Shown piece by piece: positions 1-9,878 of a stretch of 64,000 bases of DNA. Each line of letters opens with the position of its first letter. The stretch's first letter is position 1. Position numbers and translations under genes: made by a program. The DNA is from Calliopum simillimum (taxonomy: Eukaryota > Arthropoda > Insecta > Diptera > Lauxaniidae): the NCBI GenBank assembly GCA_951812925.1, contig OX638372.1, positions 4,216,001 through 4,280,000 of the forward strand, written 5' to 3'. The notes under the pieces were generated by a model. That model did no database searches. It had not been told where the DNA came from and saw only the letters and a list, made by a program, of their open reading frames with translations.

Positions 1-993
1 TATTTAAAAACAAAAATTAAGTTTTAGTCAATAAAATTTTTCAATGTTCAACATATGTTTACTTTTGCCACCTGTTTTTTTTTTCAAAATGTTGTTTAAA
101 TCATTCTTTTTGTGACTAAATTGAATCTCTCAAGGATGTCACTTGATTTTTCTTGTGAGTTTTTGTTCTTTTTTAAAACCAAGAATTTTAAAATAGCCAC
201 AAAGAATATGATTAAAATATGAATAAAACAAAATTTTGGAAAAGAACCCGGTGGTAACCTTAAAAATTTATGTTGGATTTTTAAAAATTTAGAAAATAAC
301 TTAATATGCTAAACGAGCAAATTTAGTGCACTAAGAAGCACTTTGAGTCAGGCGGGAGAATGAGTTTTTAACACTTTATGTTATGATTTCATAGAAAAAT
401 ATTTAGAATTATTTTTTATTTTAAGCCATTCTTGTTAAGTATCTGAATTAAATAGGAAAATCACTCATATGCACATATAATTTTTCCTACTCAGAATGCA
501 TTAATTTCGCTATGGTACAATGGCATATGTATAAATATCAACGAACGAACTACGTACATTGCCTTAAGAATTATTATAGGATGCGCCAGTAAGTCAAGTT
601 GGTCAAGTCATGTTAGTTAGGTTATGTGCCCAGGCAATAACCACTATAGCAACAACAACAGCAGCCGGCATCACCACCAGCAGCAATCAAAGACGTTGCT
701 GCGTGCTCAAATCAACCAAGTAAAGTCAATATATTTGCCAATATTTGTAAAAGAGCTATGATTATATTGAAGAAATGTCTAACCAATATGAAATTGTTGT
801 TGCTTAAAGTTGGTAGCTATTTTTGGTAATGGAATGCGTTGACATAAAATACCTGGTAAAGTGCTCTTTTACTTAAGGAGAAAAATTAATGTGCTTGATA
901 CTATAAAAAAAAAAAATGGAAATTTTAGACCACGTAGATCGTGAATTACACACAAATAAATCTAAATTTGATTTCGATAATTTTTTTAAACTA

Positions 994-1154
994 ATTAAGG
1001 GTCGCTGATTCCGAATCTTGTTACTAATTTTCCTACTACACTACTTCCTGGATGTCTGAATACACCTTTTTCTGCACTTTAAATCAAGAATAACTCGGAT
1101 CTCAGACCTGATAGGAAAAAATGGTTGCCAGATTCGGAATCAGCAATCCTTAAT
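994..1154. mobile_element. Short inverted-repeat (MITE-like) element
   Basis: The left end ATTAAGGGTCGCTGATTCCG and the right end CGGAATCAGCAATCCTTAAT are imperfect reverse complements about 25 bp long, enclosing about 110 bp. A partial relative (AATTCGGAATCAGCGACCCT) occurs at 36436..36455, which supports a dispersed family. No coding capacity. Confidence 0.6.
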
Positions 1155-1629
1155 GAGTCCAACAAGTTTTAGAGATTTCTTTTAAATTTTTGTGTTGCGC
1201 AGTGTAATTATATAACTTATAAAAGCCTAGAAGTCTAATTTTTTAGTGAGATTATCAGATTGTTCTCGATATATGAGTAGAACATTTAGTGCTGAGCTTT
1301 CAATTTTATGTTTAACATGGATATTTTCTTGCCAAAGTTTCACAACAAACACGCACAAACAACGAACAAATTATTTTAAATGTTGACTTTTGAGTAACTT
1401 CAGTAGTTTCATTCAGTACACTCTACCTCACCCTAAACTGCACTGCACTCTATCCATACTTGTTGTTGCAACTATGTACTTGCACCATAACAAGTTAATA
1501 TCAAGTCCAGCTAAGTATGGTACTCGTATGATAGAAACAGGACAAGCAAACTTTCGAAATCGAGTTCAAATCGCTGCCACATTAGAATGTGACCATTAAA
1601 TGTGGTAGAAAAAAAGGGCTTGTTTGCTT

Positions 1630-1690
1630 TTGCATTGTTGTTGTTGTTGCTCTTGGTGTTTTTGTTGTTGTTGCTGTTGCTGTTGTTGTA
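1630..1690. repeat. TTG/CAA trinucleotide-rich microsatellite
   Basis: Interrupted runs of TTGTTG with GCTGTTGCTG variants. Reading frames across it are poly-Q/poly-N artefacts. Confidence 0.8.
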
Positions 1691-1984
1691 TAATAACAAC
1701 TTTTGGGCTAGTTGGTCCGCAAAGACAACAAAGATGGTGGCGGCCGGCAATAGCAGCGCCTAAAGATAAGAATCTTAGAAAAATCAGGGCAGACCGGATT
1801 TGAGTTACAACATGCGCGCGAGTTTGCCGCAAACTTGACTCGAACACCATGGCTATCAAGATAATGGATCGATTGCACAAGTGATAACTTGGCATGAGAG
1901 TTGCCATATCAAAGTAAGAAAATGGTAAAAAATTGAAAAAGCCGCGCTGTGTTGTTTTACAACGTGTATGAACTGTCAAAGTCA

Positions 1985-2275
1985 CAAATGAAAAATTGCA
2001 CAACTCTCAAATTGACACGCCCCAGCATGCGTCGTCGTCGTCAGTGGAAAGCGGAAGCGTTGCCGCACAGTCAAAATAGTAAGAAAGGATAAAAAGTTAC
2101 ACCATAGCGCGCGGTTTTTTAAGAAAGTAGTCGTCGTCGTCGTCATCATCATCGTTTGCAGGGTGCCGCAGCGCGCTAATGGGGGGTCCTCGCGCCCGTA
2201 TAGTGGAAAATTAGTCAAACTCAATCAGACGCATTTGTGTTTGTACCAATAGAGGCGTACCAGCAGCGTCGTCCA
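1985..2275. other. GC-richer intronic island with CGT repeats
   Basis: The stretch has GCATGCGTCGTCGTCGTCAG, then GCGCGCGG, a second run of GTCGTCGTCG at about 2130 and GGGGGGTCCTCGCGCCCG. It is clearly richer than the flanks and has no convincing reading frame. It is a candidate regulatory segment, by composition only. Confidence 0.3.
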
Positions 2276-4289
2276 AGAAAAATTACTACAAAATTCCAAC
2301 TAATGATGTGTTACAATAAACGCAGTATGCGAGAACCAGCAGTGCAGAGCTGCCAACTGTGCGGCGAGGCACTAAAATAAAACGATGATGAAAATGAAAA
2401 TTTAAAGTTAAAACCCCGCAGTTGAAAAAAAAAAAGAAAAGAAAATATGTTGCTGTTGATGAGGTTGAAGAAATGCCGGCAACAAGTTTCATTGAATTCC
2501 CTGCAATGTGTGGGGAATTTTTTTCTTCGTTTTGCGTTCAACATCTTGGCCAACAACATTGATGATGCCACACACAAGGCGTGCGCGCGCGTTGTCTCGG
2601 TTCGATTCAATTCGCAGTTGCAACAGCAAAGGAATTTAGCAGCTCATTATTTGGCGCAACATGAAACATGTTGGCAATATTCATTGTGGCAACACTGTCT
2701 TTGCTTAATTAATGAATCGTTCGTTTTTGGTTGCAAATGACATTTAAACAAAAATATACCACCAAATATACATTCCGCGAGAAGAGACATACGCGACGGC
2801 TGAAGTTGACAAGTTTTTAATTGATGATGATGCATGTGCAGCGTCGCATGATGGCAAATATTTTCGGTGAAATGTTTGTTTTCGGCAATACCATTAATTG
2901 CAAATTTGTATTGTATTTAAAAGGAATGGAAAGCATCAAATGAAAAAAAAAAAAAGAAATGTAAAGATGATTAATGAGGCAGAGAAGTAGAAAATTAGGC
3001 AATAAAATGACCAACAGCATCGAGAAAAAAAAAAAGAAATTTCGTTAGATGATTAATTTCATACTACAAGTATTTGACCAGAAATGGAAAAACATGTTTG
3101 TACAATATAAATCAAGGGGAACGGAAACCTCGATACGCAAGTGGCAGAAATAATGATGTGATAATATCGCTCGGCAGATGATAATAATTGTGAAGATTGC
3201 AGTAATTCAATCGATACAAGCCATGTCTGCCAATTATTTGTTGCTGATTTTCAAAATGACGATGCGAGATCCCTTTAAAACGCTATATACTCTTAAGATG
3301 CTCATACAATTAGCTAAAAGATTCCTATAAAAAAATTTTTCTAAAAGGCTACGGTGATCCAAGACAATTTTTTTTCTTAAACAAGTCATGATATCAGTTT
3401 TAACCCTATAACTCCTAGGGATAAATTTTAGTCACCCCTTTTAGTGCAATTTTTTGTTAGTCCGGGCCTCCTCTATCACCTCCCAGAAGCTTCGTAGCCT
3501 TATGCGATACACCCTATATATTACCAGAACAAATGTGGCCATAAGGCTAAAAATCCTACGATTAAGTTACTATCATTTACATCCAGATATATTGCTATAA
3601 AAACAAGTATGATACACCTAAGAGTTGAAAGCAGCGCTGGTATTCAGAACCGTTCATACATATATACATACATAAATATATCATTTTCGCAATAATATTT
3701 ATTATTTAAATTTTATTTCAAGCTGAAAATTGGTTTAGCTGATTCACCAAAATCATAGTTTTGTTTTCTTTTGCTACGTAGAAAATTTTAAAGAATTATT
3801 ACGAGTATTGGTTGAAAATTTTCAGATAAAAACGAACTTTTTTTTTAAGATACAAGTTGATGTATGAGTATTTTTAATATATATATGAAAATTATAGATA
3901 TTAATTTTTTTGTATGTTTGAAATAAAATAAAATTTAAAAATACTTGCAAGATAATAAACGAAGAATGAACAAAAACTTAGAAAGCATAAAAAATTGCTG
4001 TTGTTGGCAACGGCCAAATTGCGTAGTAGCCTTGAGTGTGATATTTTTTTGTGATGTATTTTTTTTTTTCTATTTTATACAAATTTTATTTTTTTTTGCA
4101 TTTGTGACTGTGTCACTTGTAGAAATGGACTTGCCTTTCTTTAGTTCTTTCAAAGTTAAATTCTTAGTACAGGGTGGACTAAATTGTTTCAGTATAAATT
4201 TATTCAGATGTTCAAAGTTGAGGTAAAAAATTAATTCCTTAGTGTGTAATAAGCAGAAATGAGACACAGGTTTTGGAGACGCGATAGCA

Positions 4290-4500
4290 AGATTTCAAAA
4301 TTCAATTGCAATGAAAAAGACAGCCTTCATTGCTCAATTACATGTTCATATTTTAGAAGGCAATATCGCCGCCTACAAGTACATTTTCTAAGACAGCCAA
4401 AGCTAGTTTGGGATTGTTTGGAAATTCTCCAAGCCCTATTCAGTAAGTACGATGTGACTCTTATCTGGCTACCTGGAACCAGCGTTGCCATAATGACGAT
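4290..4500 (+). pseudogene. RNase H fragment of an R1/jockey-like LINE
   Basis: About 4410..4480 reads LVWDCLEILQALFSKYDVTL followed by IWLPGTS. This is the LIWVPGHSG motif region of the RNase H domain found at the end of R1/I/jockey-type LINE polyproteins. In another frame just upstream, IF*DSQ matches the usual IFSDSQ strand with a nonsense codon. The domain is therefore split by frameshift and stop, and the histidine of the PGH motif is lost (PGT). No endonuclease or RT lies next to it. This is a dead fragment; the exact clade is uncertain. Confidence 0.65.
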
Positions 4501-4689
4501 TTTATCGTCTTTTTGACGATTTTTTCACCCTAATGGCGAGCAGACGATTTTTTCCTTGAAGTTACAATTTTTCTAATTTTTTAGTTTATTATAAAGTAGT
4601 TTACCTACTGGCTCTCTTTAATTTTAACTTCAATAATTTTCATTCAAATCTGTTAAATATTGAAAGAATAATTTTCTATTCAATTGTGA

Positions 4690-4800
4690 AAACTGATAAA
4701 ATATTTATTTTCATTCGGATTTTAAAACTTCAATAAGAAACAACAAAATTGTAAACTTTATAAAAAATCTTTTGTTACATTTGGCGCCCAACGTGGGACA
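4690..4800 (+). mobile_element. Possible LTR end plus primer-binding-site-like motif
   Basis: TGGCGCCCAACGTGGGAC at 4782..4799 follows an AT-rich stretch ending TTACATT. It looks like the junction of an LTR with a tRNA primer-binding site in LTR retrotransposons. Related motifs lie at 9000, 9070, 9401, 9461, 46973 and 47088. No gag or pol reading frame follows. Which tRNA or element family is involved is not determined. Confidence 0.4.
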
Positions 4801-4905
4801 ATATATTTTAAAAATATTTTATTTGTTTATGCATTAATAACGAATATCACACCGAAAGTATCACATAAACACATCAATGATATTTGTGTTTTAACAAATT
4901 TTAAG

Positions 4906-5170
4906 AATTGAGGAGTGGCCGTACCAAAGGGCCTAAGTACCATTTCGAGGCAAAAGTAGTGCCATAATATGTAACGGGTGGCATTTTGTTAGAAATTAAT
5001 ATAATTGTTTTCTGTTTTCACTAAAAATTTTTTTGATAGTGTGAAATTGATGTCATTATGTTGAAAAAATTATAACAGTCAAATAAAAGACTATTAGGCA
5101 CATAAAAAGTATGACATTACTTTTGCCTCAAAATGGTACTTAGGCCCTTTGGTACGGCCACTCCTCAATT
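4906..5170. mobile_element. MITE, copy 1 (about 50-bp terminal inverted repeats)
   Basis: The left end begins AATTGAGGAGTGGCCGTACC and the right end is its reverse complement, GGTACGGCCACTCCTCAATT. Complementarity continues through CTAAGTACCATTTCGAGG / CCTCAAAATGGTACTTAG. The centre of about 160 bp is noncoding. A near-identical copy is at 38314..38580, aligned across its whole length. The transposase that moves it is not present and the superfamily is unclear; the flanks show no clean target duplication by eye. Confidence 0.85.
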
Positions 5171-6534
5171 GATCACACCCATGATAAAAGCGAAAAAGTA
5201 CCCTGTTTATTTTTATTTTTTTAATACAAAATATTAACATTGCTATTAAAAAGTCGTGTCAGTGATAATATTTTAATTTAACTATTTTTAATTTTATTTT
5301 CCTTTCTTTTTTTACAAAGAGTTTTTTTATTTTGCTTTGGCTTTTTGCTGTCTGGCTTTTAGCGCGTGTTTTCATTTGAATTTTGGTTTTCATTTTTTTT
5401 TTTTTATTCAATTTAATAATAAATAAAATTGAAATATAAAAATACTGAACAGATGCAACTTTTTTTGTGTGTTGCTCATGTTGTTGACTTACTAATAAAA
5501 TTAATATAGAAATTTAAGAAAAGCGCTGTATACGTAGTACGCGTACTGAAAATGTTGAGCTTTAATCAAGCATTTAACATTTAACGCAAGAAATCAACAT
5601 TGACAAACAGTTGACAAAAAATGTTGCTGTCACTAATAATTATCGTATTTTTCTTCTTTTTTTTTTAATAAAAATGTGGCCAAGTAAAAGTAGCTTAAGC
5701 CATAAACAACAACGATGACATTGGTAATTAAATTTATTAATCCTTGTCGTCTGCTCTTCAATTTTAGCCAGTATACACGCAAAAACATTTATCATGTGAT
5801 AGCAATGCTTGTGATATATAAAAATCTATATATTTATAATTTTTGTGGCTTCAGTAGAATTTCGCAAATTTTTTAGAATATTAATAATTTGCAAAAGAAA
5901 AACATGCTATTAAACATAAAAGAAAACATTATTTTTAATTTATGTCTTCTATGTCATAAGAAAGGAATTTACAATCATGAATGTTGTATGTTGTTGAAAA
6001 CTTTATGTCAGCTCTATATAATAGAAATAATGTAGCACAAACTTTTCAAGCTTTTTTTGATCATTTTTCTATTCTGGGTTGAAGAGTTTTAAGCAAGTTT
6101 AAATGGATTTATATGAAGCAAAACACGCTAAAAATTTTTTTGTCTTCCATTTCGCTCAAATTTGGCAATATGGTAGTACCGGTGTGCAAGATTAATAATG
6201 CACGAGGATTTGATCCAAGTGTCATTTGTTGTTAAAATGCAGGGTGTTGAATAAAAAGGTTGTATTTTCAAAAATTCATAGCTTACATAAAACTTTGTAA
6301 ATTGATAACTATAAGAAACTCACCCTATTTATTTTTAGTTGTTCTTTTTATAAAAAAATATTACATAAAAAAAAATTTTTCACCAAAATTTTTTAAATTT
6401 AAAAATACTTTTTGATTTTTTTTAAAAAAAAACCTTTAAATTTTTTTAAAGGAACTTTAAATTAAAGCTAAATTTATAAGCTTTAAAATGATGGATGATT
6501 TAAGATAGGATTCTGTCACTACATGAGAGTTTTT

Positions 6535-6725
6535 GGCTTTTGAAAGCCCACGGCAGGCAAAATTCTTTTTTAATCAAGTGGACGGCATCTTACGAAAAAA
6601 GTGTACTAGGCATGAAATGCTTAGAACTATCCAAGAAATACGTGTGTAATTTTTTTGGAAAGTTTAAAAATTTTTTTTTTTTTTTTGTTTTTAATAATTT
6701 TCGAAAAATTTACACGTATTTCATT
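6535..6725 (+). repeat. Partial copy of the ACGAAAAAAGT dispersed repeat
   Basis: CTTACGAAAAAAGTGTACTA followed by CCAAGAAATACGTGTG matches units at 30900..30970, 48770..48860, 55345..55400 and 55640..55745 (some in reverse orientation). It abuts the LINE fragment at 6735. Confidence 0.55.
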
Positions 6726-6734
6726 GTAACAAAG

Positions 6735-7140
6735 TACTATTGGCCTCGTTTTCCCAAAGCAGATTATTCTAAATATTTACTATCTCTGACGCGGCGTTAG
6801 TTCAGCCTGTTGAACAGAATTGTGACTGGGTATAGTCTTCAACAAATGGTGCAAAAACTGTCACGAGCCTGAAGAAGAGAAAACAATTGAAAACCTTTAT
6901 GTCTATGTCCTGCTTTGGCAAGAACCAGACTAAAATGCTATGGTCAGCCATTTTTCAATTCCTTAAAGAAATTCACAAAAATTCACCTGAGTGACATTAA
7001 AAGATTCGCTGTGCTGACAGGATCCTTCAGTTTGGACAAACACCATATTGAAAGGACTAGAGTTTATGAATAGACGTTAATAAGAGAGTTTTAAGTATCA
7101 CTATGAACCCTTGCAGTGTATGTGTGGCTTTTTTGCCGCC
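6735..7140 (+). pseudogene. C-terminal end of an R1/jockey-like LINE
   Basis: The reading WPRFPKADYSKYLLSLTRR, a stop, then FSLLNRIVTGY resembles the conserved tail of R1/jockey-type ORF2 (WPx...LLSLSRxxLxxLVxxxTGH). It is followed by C-H-E-PEEEKTIENL and, after a frameshift, CLCPALARTRLKCYG and SDIKRFAVLTGSFS, matching the usual C-x-C zinc-knuckle-like tail. The end near 7125 (GCCGCCACCCTAACCCAAGC) looks like the 3' UTR. At least one nonsense codon and one frameshift make it inactive. It may be the same family as the RNase H fragment at 4290. Confidence 0.7.
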
Positions 7141-7479
7141 ACCCTAACCCAAGCTAACCTTCGGAATAAGATAGGCAAAAGTTTCTGTTCACAAATCTTT
7201 AAGAATTTTACCAAAAATATGTTTCAAAAACAAATATGCATTTGAAATTTCTTTCTTAATTTCGTCTCTATATATTTTCTTGCTGATTTTTCCATTCGAC
7301 ATTAATGTTATACTCGTAAATCTGTATATTTTTAATAATATTCTTATTCATTTCAATATCTCATATTTAATTTTCCATTTACAAAATATATATTCTTGTT
7401 GTGGTTGTTTCATTTTGCCTTTGTAGTTATCTAATAAAATATTATGATATATGAAAATTATTCATAAAATACGCGCCCG

Positions 7480-7750
7480 CAGACAATCTTACGCAGATCA
7501 ACGTGTTATGGCTGAAATCCGTTGTGATTTACGTTATACCATGATGTCAAATTGAGAGTGTCAAAATATTGACTTAAAAGAAAATTCATGGCATTACGGC
7601 GAAAGATGGCACGTTGTAGAAATACCACAGTGGCAACAAGCAACCAACTAAAATGAGGTAAGCGGCATCACCATGAAAGTGGCCAAATACTTAATATGCC
7701 AGTGGAGGCTGTGATTCACCATGGTTGTATGTGGTTGTGCTTTGTGAAGG
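7480..7750. other. Higher-complexity intronic island
   Basis: Mixed-composition sequence from CGCCCGCAGACAATC to GTGAAGGGGGAG, without A/T runs and without a useful reading frame. It contrasts with the surrounding AT-rich DNA. Function unknown; a regulatory role is only a guess. Confidence 0.25.
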
Positions 7751-8126
7751 GGGAGTAAAAATTATTTATGAGTCTACTCAAAATATATAATATATATGTT
7801 TTGCTGATAGTACGAGTATTTAGCAGCTAACCGCAGAGTGAAATTTTTTCTGTTTTTTTTTTTATACAAAAAATGACATGCGACTTTTTTTATGCCACAG
7901 CCATTTAGTCGCTAAGTATGTGTAGCTGAAACAGGTGTCTGATTTTTTGTTTGAAAAATTTTTGATTTTATTTACTTCTTTTATACATCAATCTGATTAT
8001 AAAAACTAATTTGTAAATTGTAGATTTTTGCGTTATTAAAATTTTTCGTATATCGTATAAAATTTTCAAATTACCAATATGTTGTATAGGTTTTATGTAT
8101 TATAAGTGTGTTTATTTAGAAAGTTT

Positions 8127-8152
8127 TGTTTAGTTTTGTTTAGTTTTGTTTA
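8127..8152. repeat. TTTGTTTAG decamer microsatellite
   Basis: Three tandem copies of GTTTTGTTTA at the left flank of the LINE derivative. Confidence 0.7.
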
Positions 8153-8190
8153 CATAACATATGTATATGCTATGCATATACATATGCATA

Positions 8191-8903
8191 CCTGCGGGTA
8201 AGAGGTCAGAATATGCCCGAGGTAAGCATGCCTGTCGTAACAGGCGACTAAAAGCGGGTGACCAGCCAGGGAGTGGAAGGGTGTAGCGTTGGACAGCGTT
8301 GCGCCTCGAAAGAAAAACCCACAATGCCCGTAACTGGCACTGACAAGGCGAGTCGATGCCGCCTTAAAATAAGCATCTTGTCGAAATCCTGAAGCGTCTG
8401 ATCCAGAGTGGGCGGCTCTCAGGTCGGCGTCTGTTCCAGATTGGGCGGCTGAAATTAAAAGTGAATTTGGCCTCTATATTTGCAGCGCTTGCCGGATCCA
8501 GCTTAAAGCTTATAACTTACTGCGTGGGGCGTTGCCGAGAAGATTATACTAATGAAGCATGGATCGAAAAACGATGGGAAATAACTCTCCAAGTGGTACC
8601 CACCAGAGTGTGGTTAATCCACCTGCCTCGGCAGCATGCACATCGGATTTGGAGGTGCAAGAAACATGCATAGTTAGGAATGATTCTCCTATAACTGGAA
8701 CCAATATGGTTTCTCAAAATTTTAAAATCCTTTCGATGAAAACTCGAACACGCATCGGCTCTTGGAATGTCCGAACTCTAAATGAACCAGGCAAAATACA
8801 CCAAGCTGTTAGAGAACTCCAGAAATTCAACCTTGAGATATTGGGATTTTGGCCCTATGCTCCTCCTAGGAGTTAAAGGAGAATACATACATACATACAT
8901 GCA
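8191..8903 (+). mobile_element. Internally deleted RTE-like LINE (5' end fused to 3' end)
   Basis: The 5' part contains GCATGCCTGTCGTAACAGGC and a noncoding leader. From about 8559 a reading frame runs MGNNSPSGTHQSVVN and then TRIGSWNVRTLNEPGKIHQA and ELQKFNLEILG. TRIGSWNVRTL is the opening strand of the apurinic endonuclease domain of RTE-like LINEs. At about 8850 it jumps directly into the element's 3' end (CCCTATGCTCC, TAGGAGTTAAAGGAG) and an (ATAC)n tail. The rest of the endonuclease and all of the RT are missing. The same 3' end is found at 14459..14505, which carries the C-terminus of the same family. The intact ends suggest a non-autonomous derivative rather than a random truncation. 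Confidence 0.8.
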
Positions 8904-8999
8904 ACATTTGATTAAACGAACTCCTTATAAAAAATAGACCAAAGAGTCACACAATCAAGTTGCATTGACTTTCTTCTACTACGTACGAATTTTCTGAAG

Positions 9000-9478
9000 C
9001 CCACGTTGGGCGCCAACAATTTCCATTTTACTTTTTTTAACTGAAATTTATTTAACAAATTTTAGTTATCAACGTGAGGCGCCAAATGTAAATGATAAAG
9101 GCCTTTTGTTTTTAAAAACATATGAATGCCTTAATAAATGGCCTGTGGGCATTTATATTATTTTATACTTAAAATCATTTACCAATAAAACACACTTGCT
9201 TAAGTTAAACTCAACAATAATTGTTTAAATTTATCTAATATCCTTTTGCATTTAATTTTTGATATGTAAAAAACAAAATTTTATTCTTTTTTTTTTTCAG
9301 TCGATCTTGAAAATTCAAACAGAGAAAAAAAAAATAAAATAGAGAAACTTTAATTTATAAAGAAATGCATCCTTTGCGTTTAGAGATTTATCCTCTTAAT
9401 TTGGCGCCGACGTTGAGAACTAAAATTTTCTAAATAAAAAAAAGTAAAATTGATAAATAATTGGCCCCCAACGTGGGA
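9000..9478. mobile_element. Foldback element with paired primer-site-like motifs in inverted arms
   Basis: The left arm (9000..9086) begins CCCACGTTGGGCGCCAA and ends CAACGTGAGGCGCC. The right arm (9401..9478) begins TTGGCGCCGACGTTGAG and ends CCCCCAACGTGGG. The arms are reverse complements over about 80 bp, including the spacer TTTTAGTT and a shared TTTTACTTTTTTT tract. The centre (9290..9390) resembles 46863..46972. The structure could come from two oppositely oriented retrotransposon fragments or a foldback transposon. Confidence 0.6.
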
Positions 9479-9745
9479 TGCAGAAAACTCATACGTAGTG
9501 GTAAGAAAGTCAATGCAACTTGATTGTTTGACTATTTGGTCTGGTTTTTTAGAGGTATAACAACCAATTTCTTTCCAAACTATCAAATATTGGTTTCATC
9601 GTATTACTGCAGAACCATGCGAGGCAGTCATTTAAATCAAAGTATACTCCATTACTACCAAAGAATGTTTGATGTTTTCAATAATGCAATAAACTTTTAA
9701 AAATATTGAAAAACGATGCTTATTTCTAGCAATTTGTAAACTTAC

Positions 9746-9878
9746 CAAGTTTATCGCCCGGACATGTTTTACAACATTTACCCGGCAACAGAATGGGATC
9801 ATCACAAAGCGCTGGTGGACATTCACTTTTGATGTTACGACATTGAACGCGCGCGACAATGCGTCGTTTTTTCGGAAT
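9746..9878 (-). CDS. sog: short gastrulation (sog), internal exon: second half of VWC domain 1
   Basis: This 133-nt exon opens in phase 0 with IPKKRRIVARVQCRN and continues IKSECPPALCDD, PILLPGKCCKTCPGDKL, leaving one base (G) of the next codon. It supplies the remaining six cysteines of the VWC signature, including the diagnostic CCxxCP close of the domain. Joined to the exon at 13068..13177 it gives one uninterrupted ten-cysteine VWC module. The acceptor is TTTATTTTGCAG (cag = 9879..9881 on the minus strand) and the donor is CTTG|GTAAGT (9740..9745). In Drosophila the protein then runs through a linker into the CHRD repeats. None of that is recognisable in 1..9745, so the next exon lies off the left edge. 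The residues after CPGD (here KL) differ from Drosophila, where the linker is variable. No frameshift or stop occurs. Confidence 0.94.

Larger units (their letters stand above)
1..9745 (-). other. sog: Downstream sog intron (at least 9.7 kb, open at left edge)
   Basis: The stretch follows the GTAAGT donor at 9740..9745. No CHRD repeat or later VWC coding sequence is seen on the minus strand, so the next exon is outside the window. The content is AT-rich intronic DNA plus LINE, MITE and inverted-repeat remnants listed separately. The subregions 1..993, 2850..4250, 5171..6530 and 9479..9745 contain nothing I can name. Confidence 0.75.

Noticed and set aside
1596..2003. 135-codon minus-strand frame with poly-Q
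   Set aside because: It is produced by the TTG microsatellite; the rest has no recognisable motif.
4466..4478. Zelda-type site (CTACCTG) as part of the sog enhancer
   Set aside because: It lies within the LINE RNase H fragment and downstream of the relevant exons. A single heptamer is expected by chance and no Dorsal or Twist cluster accompanies it.
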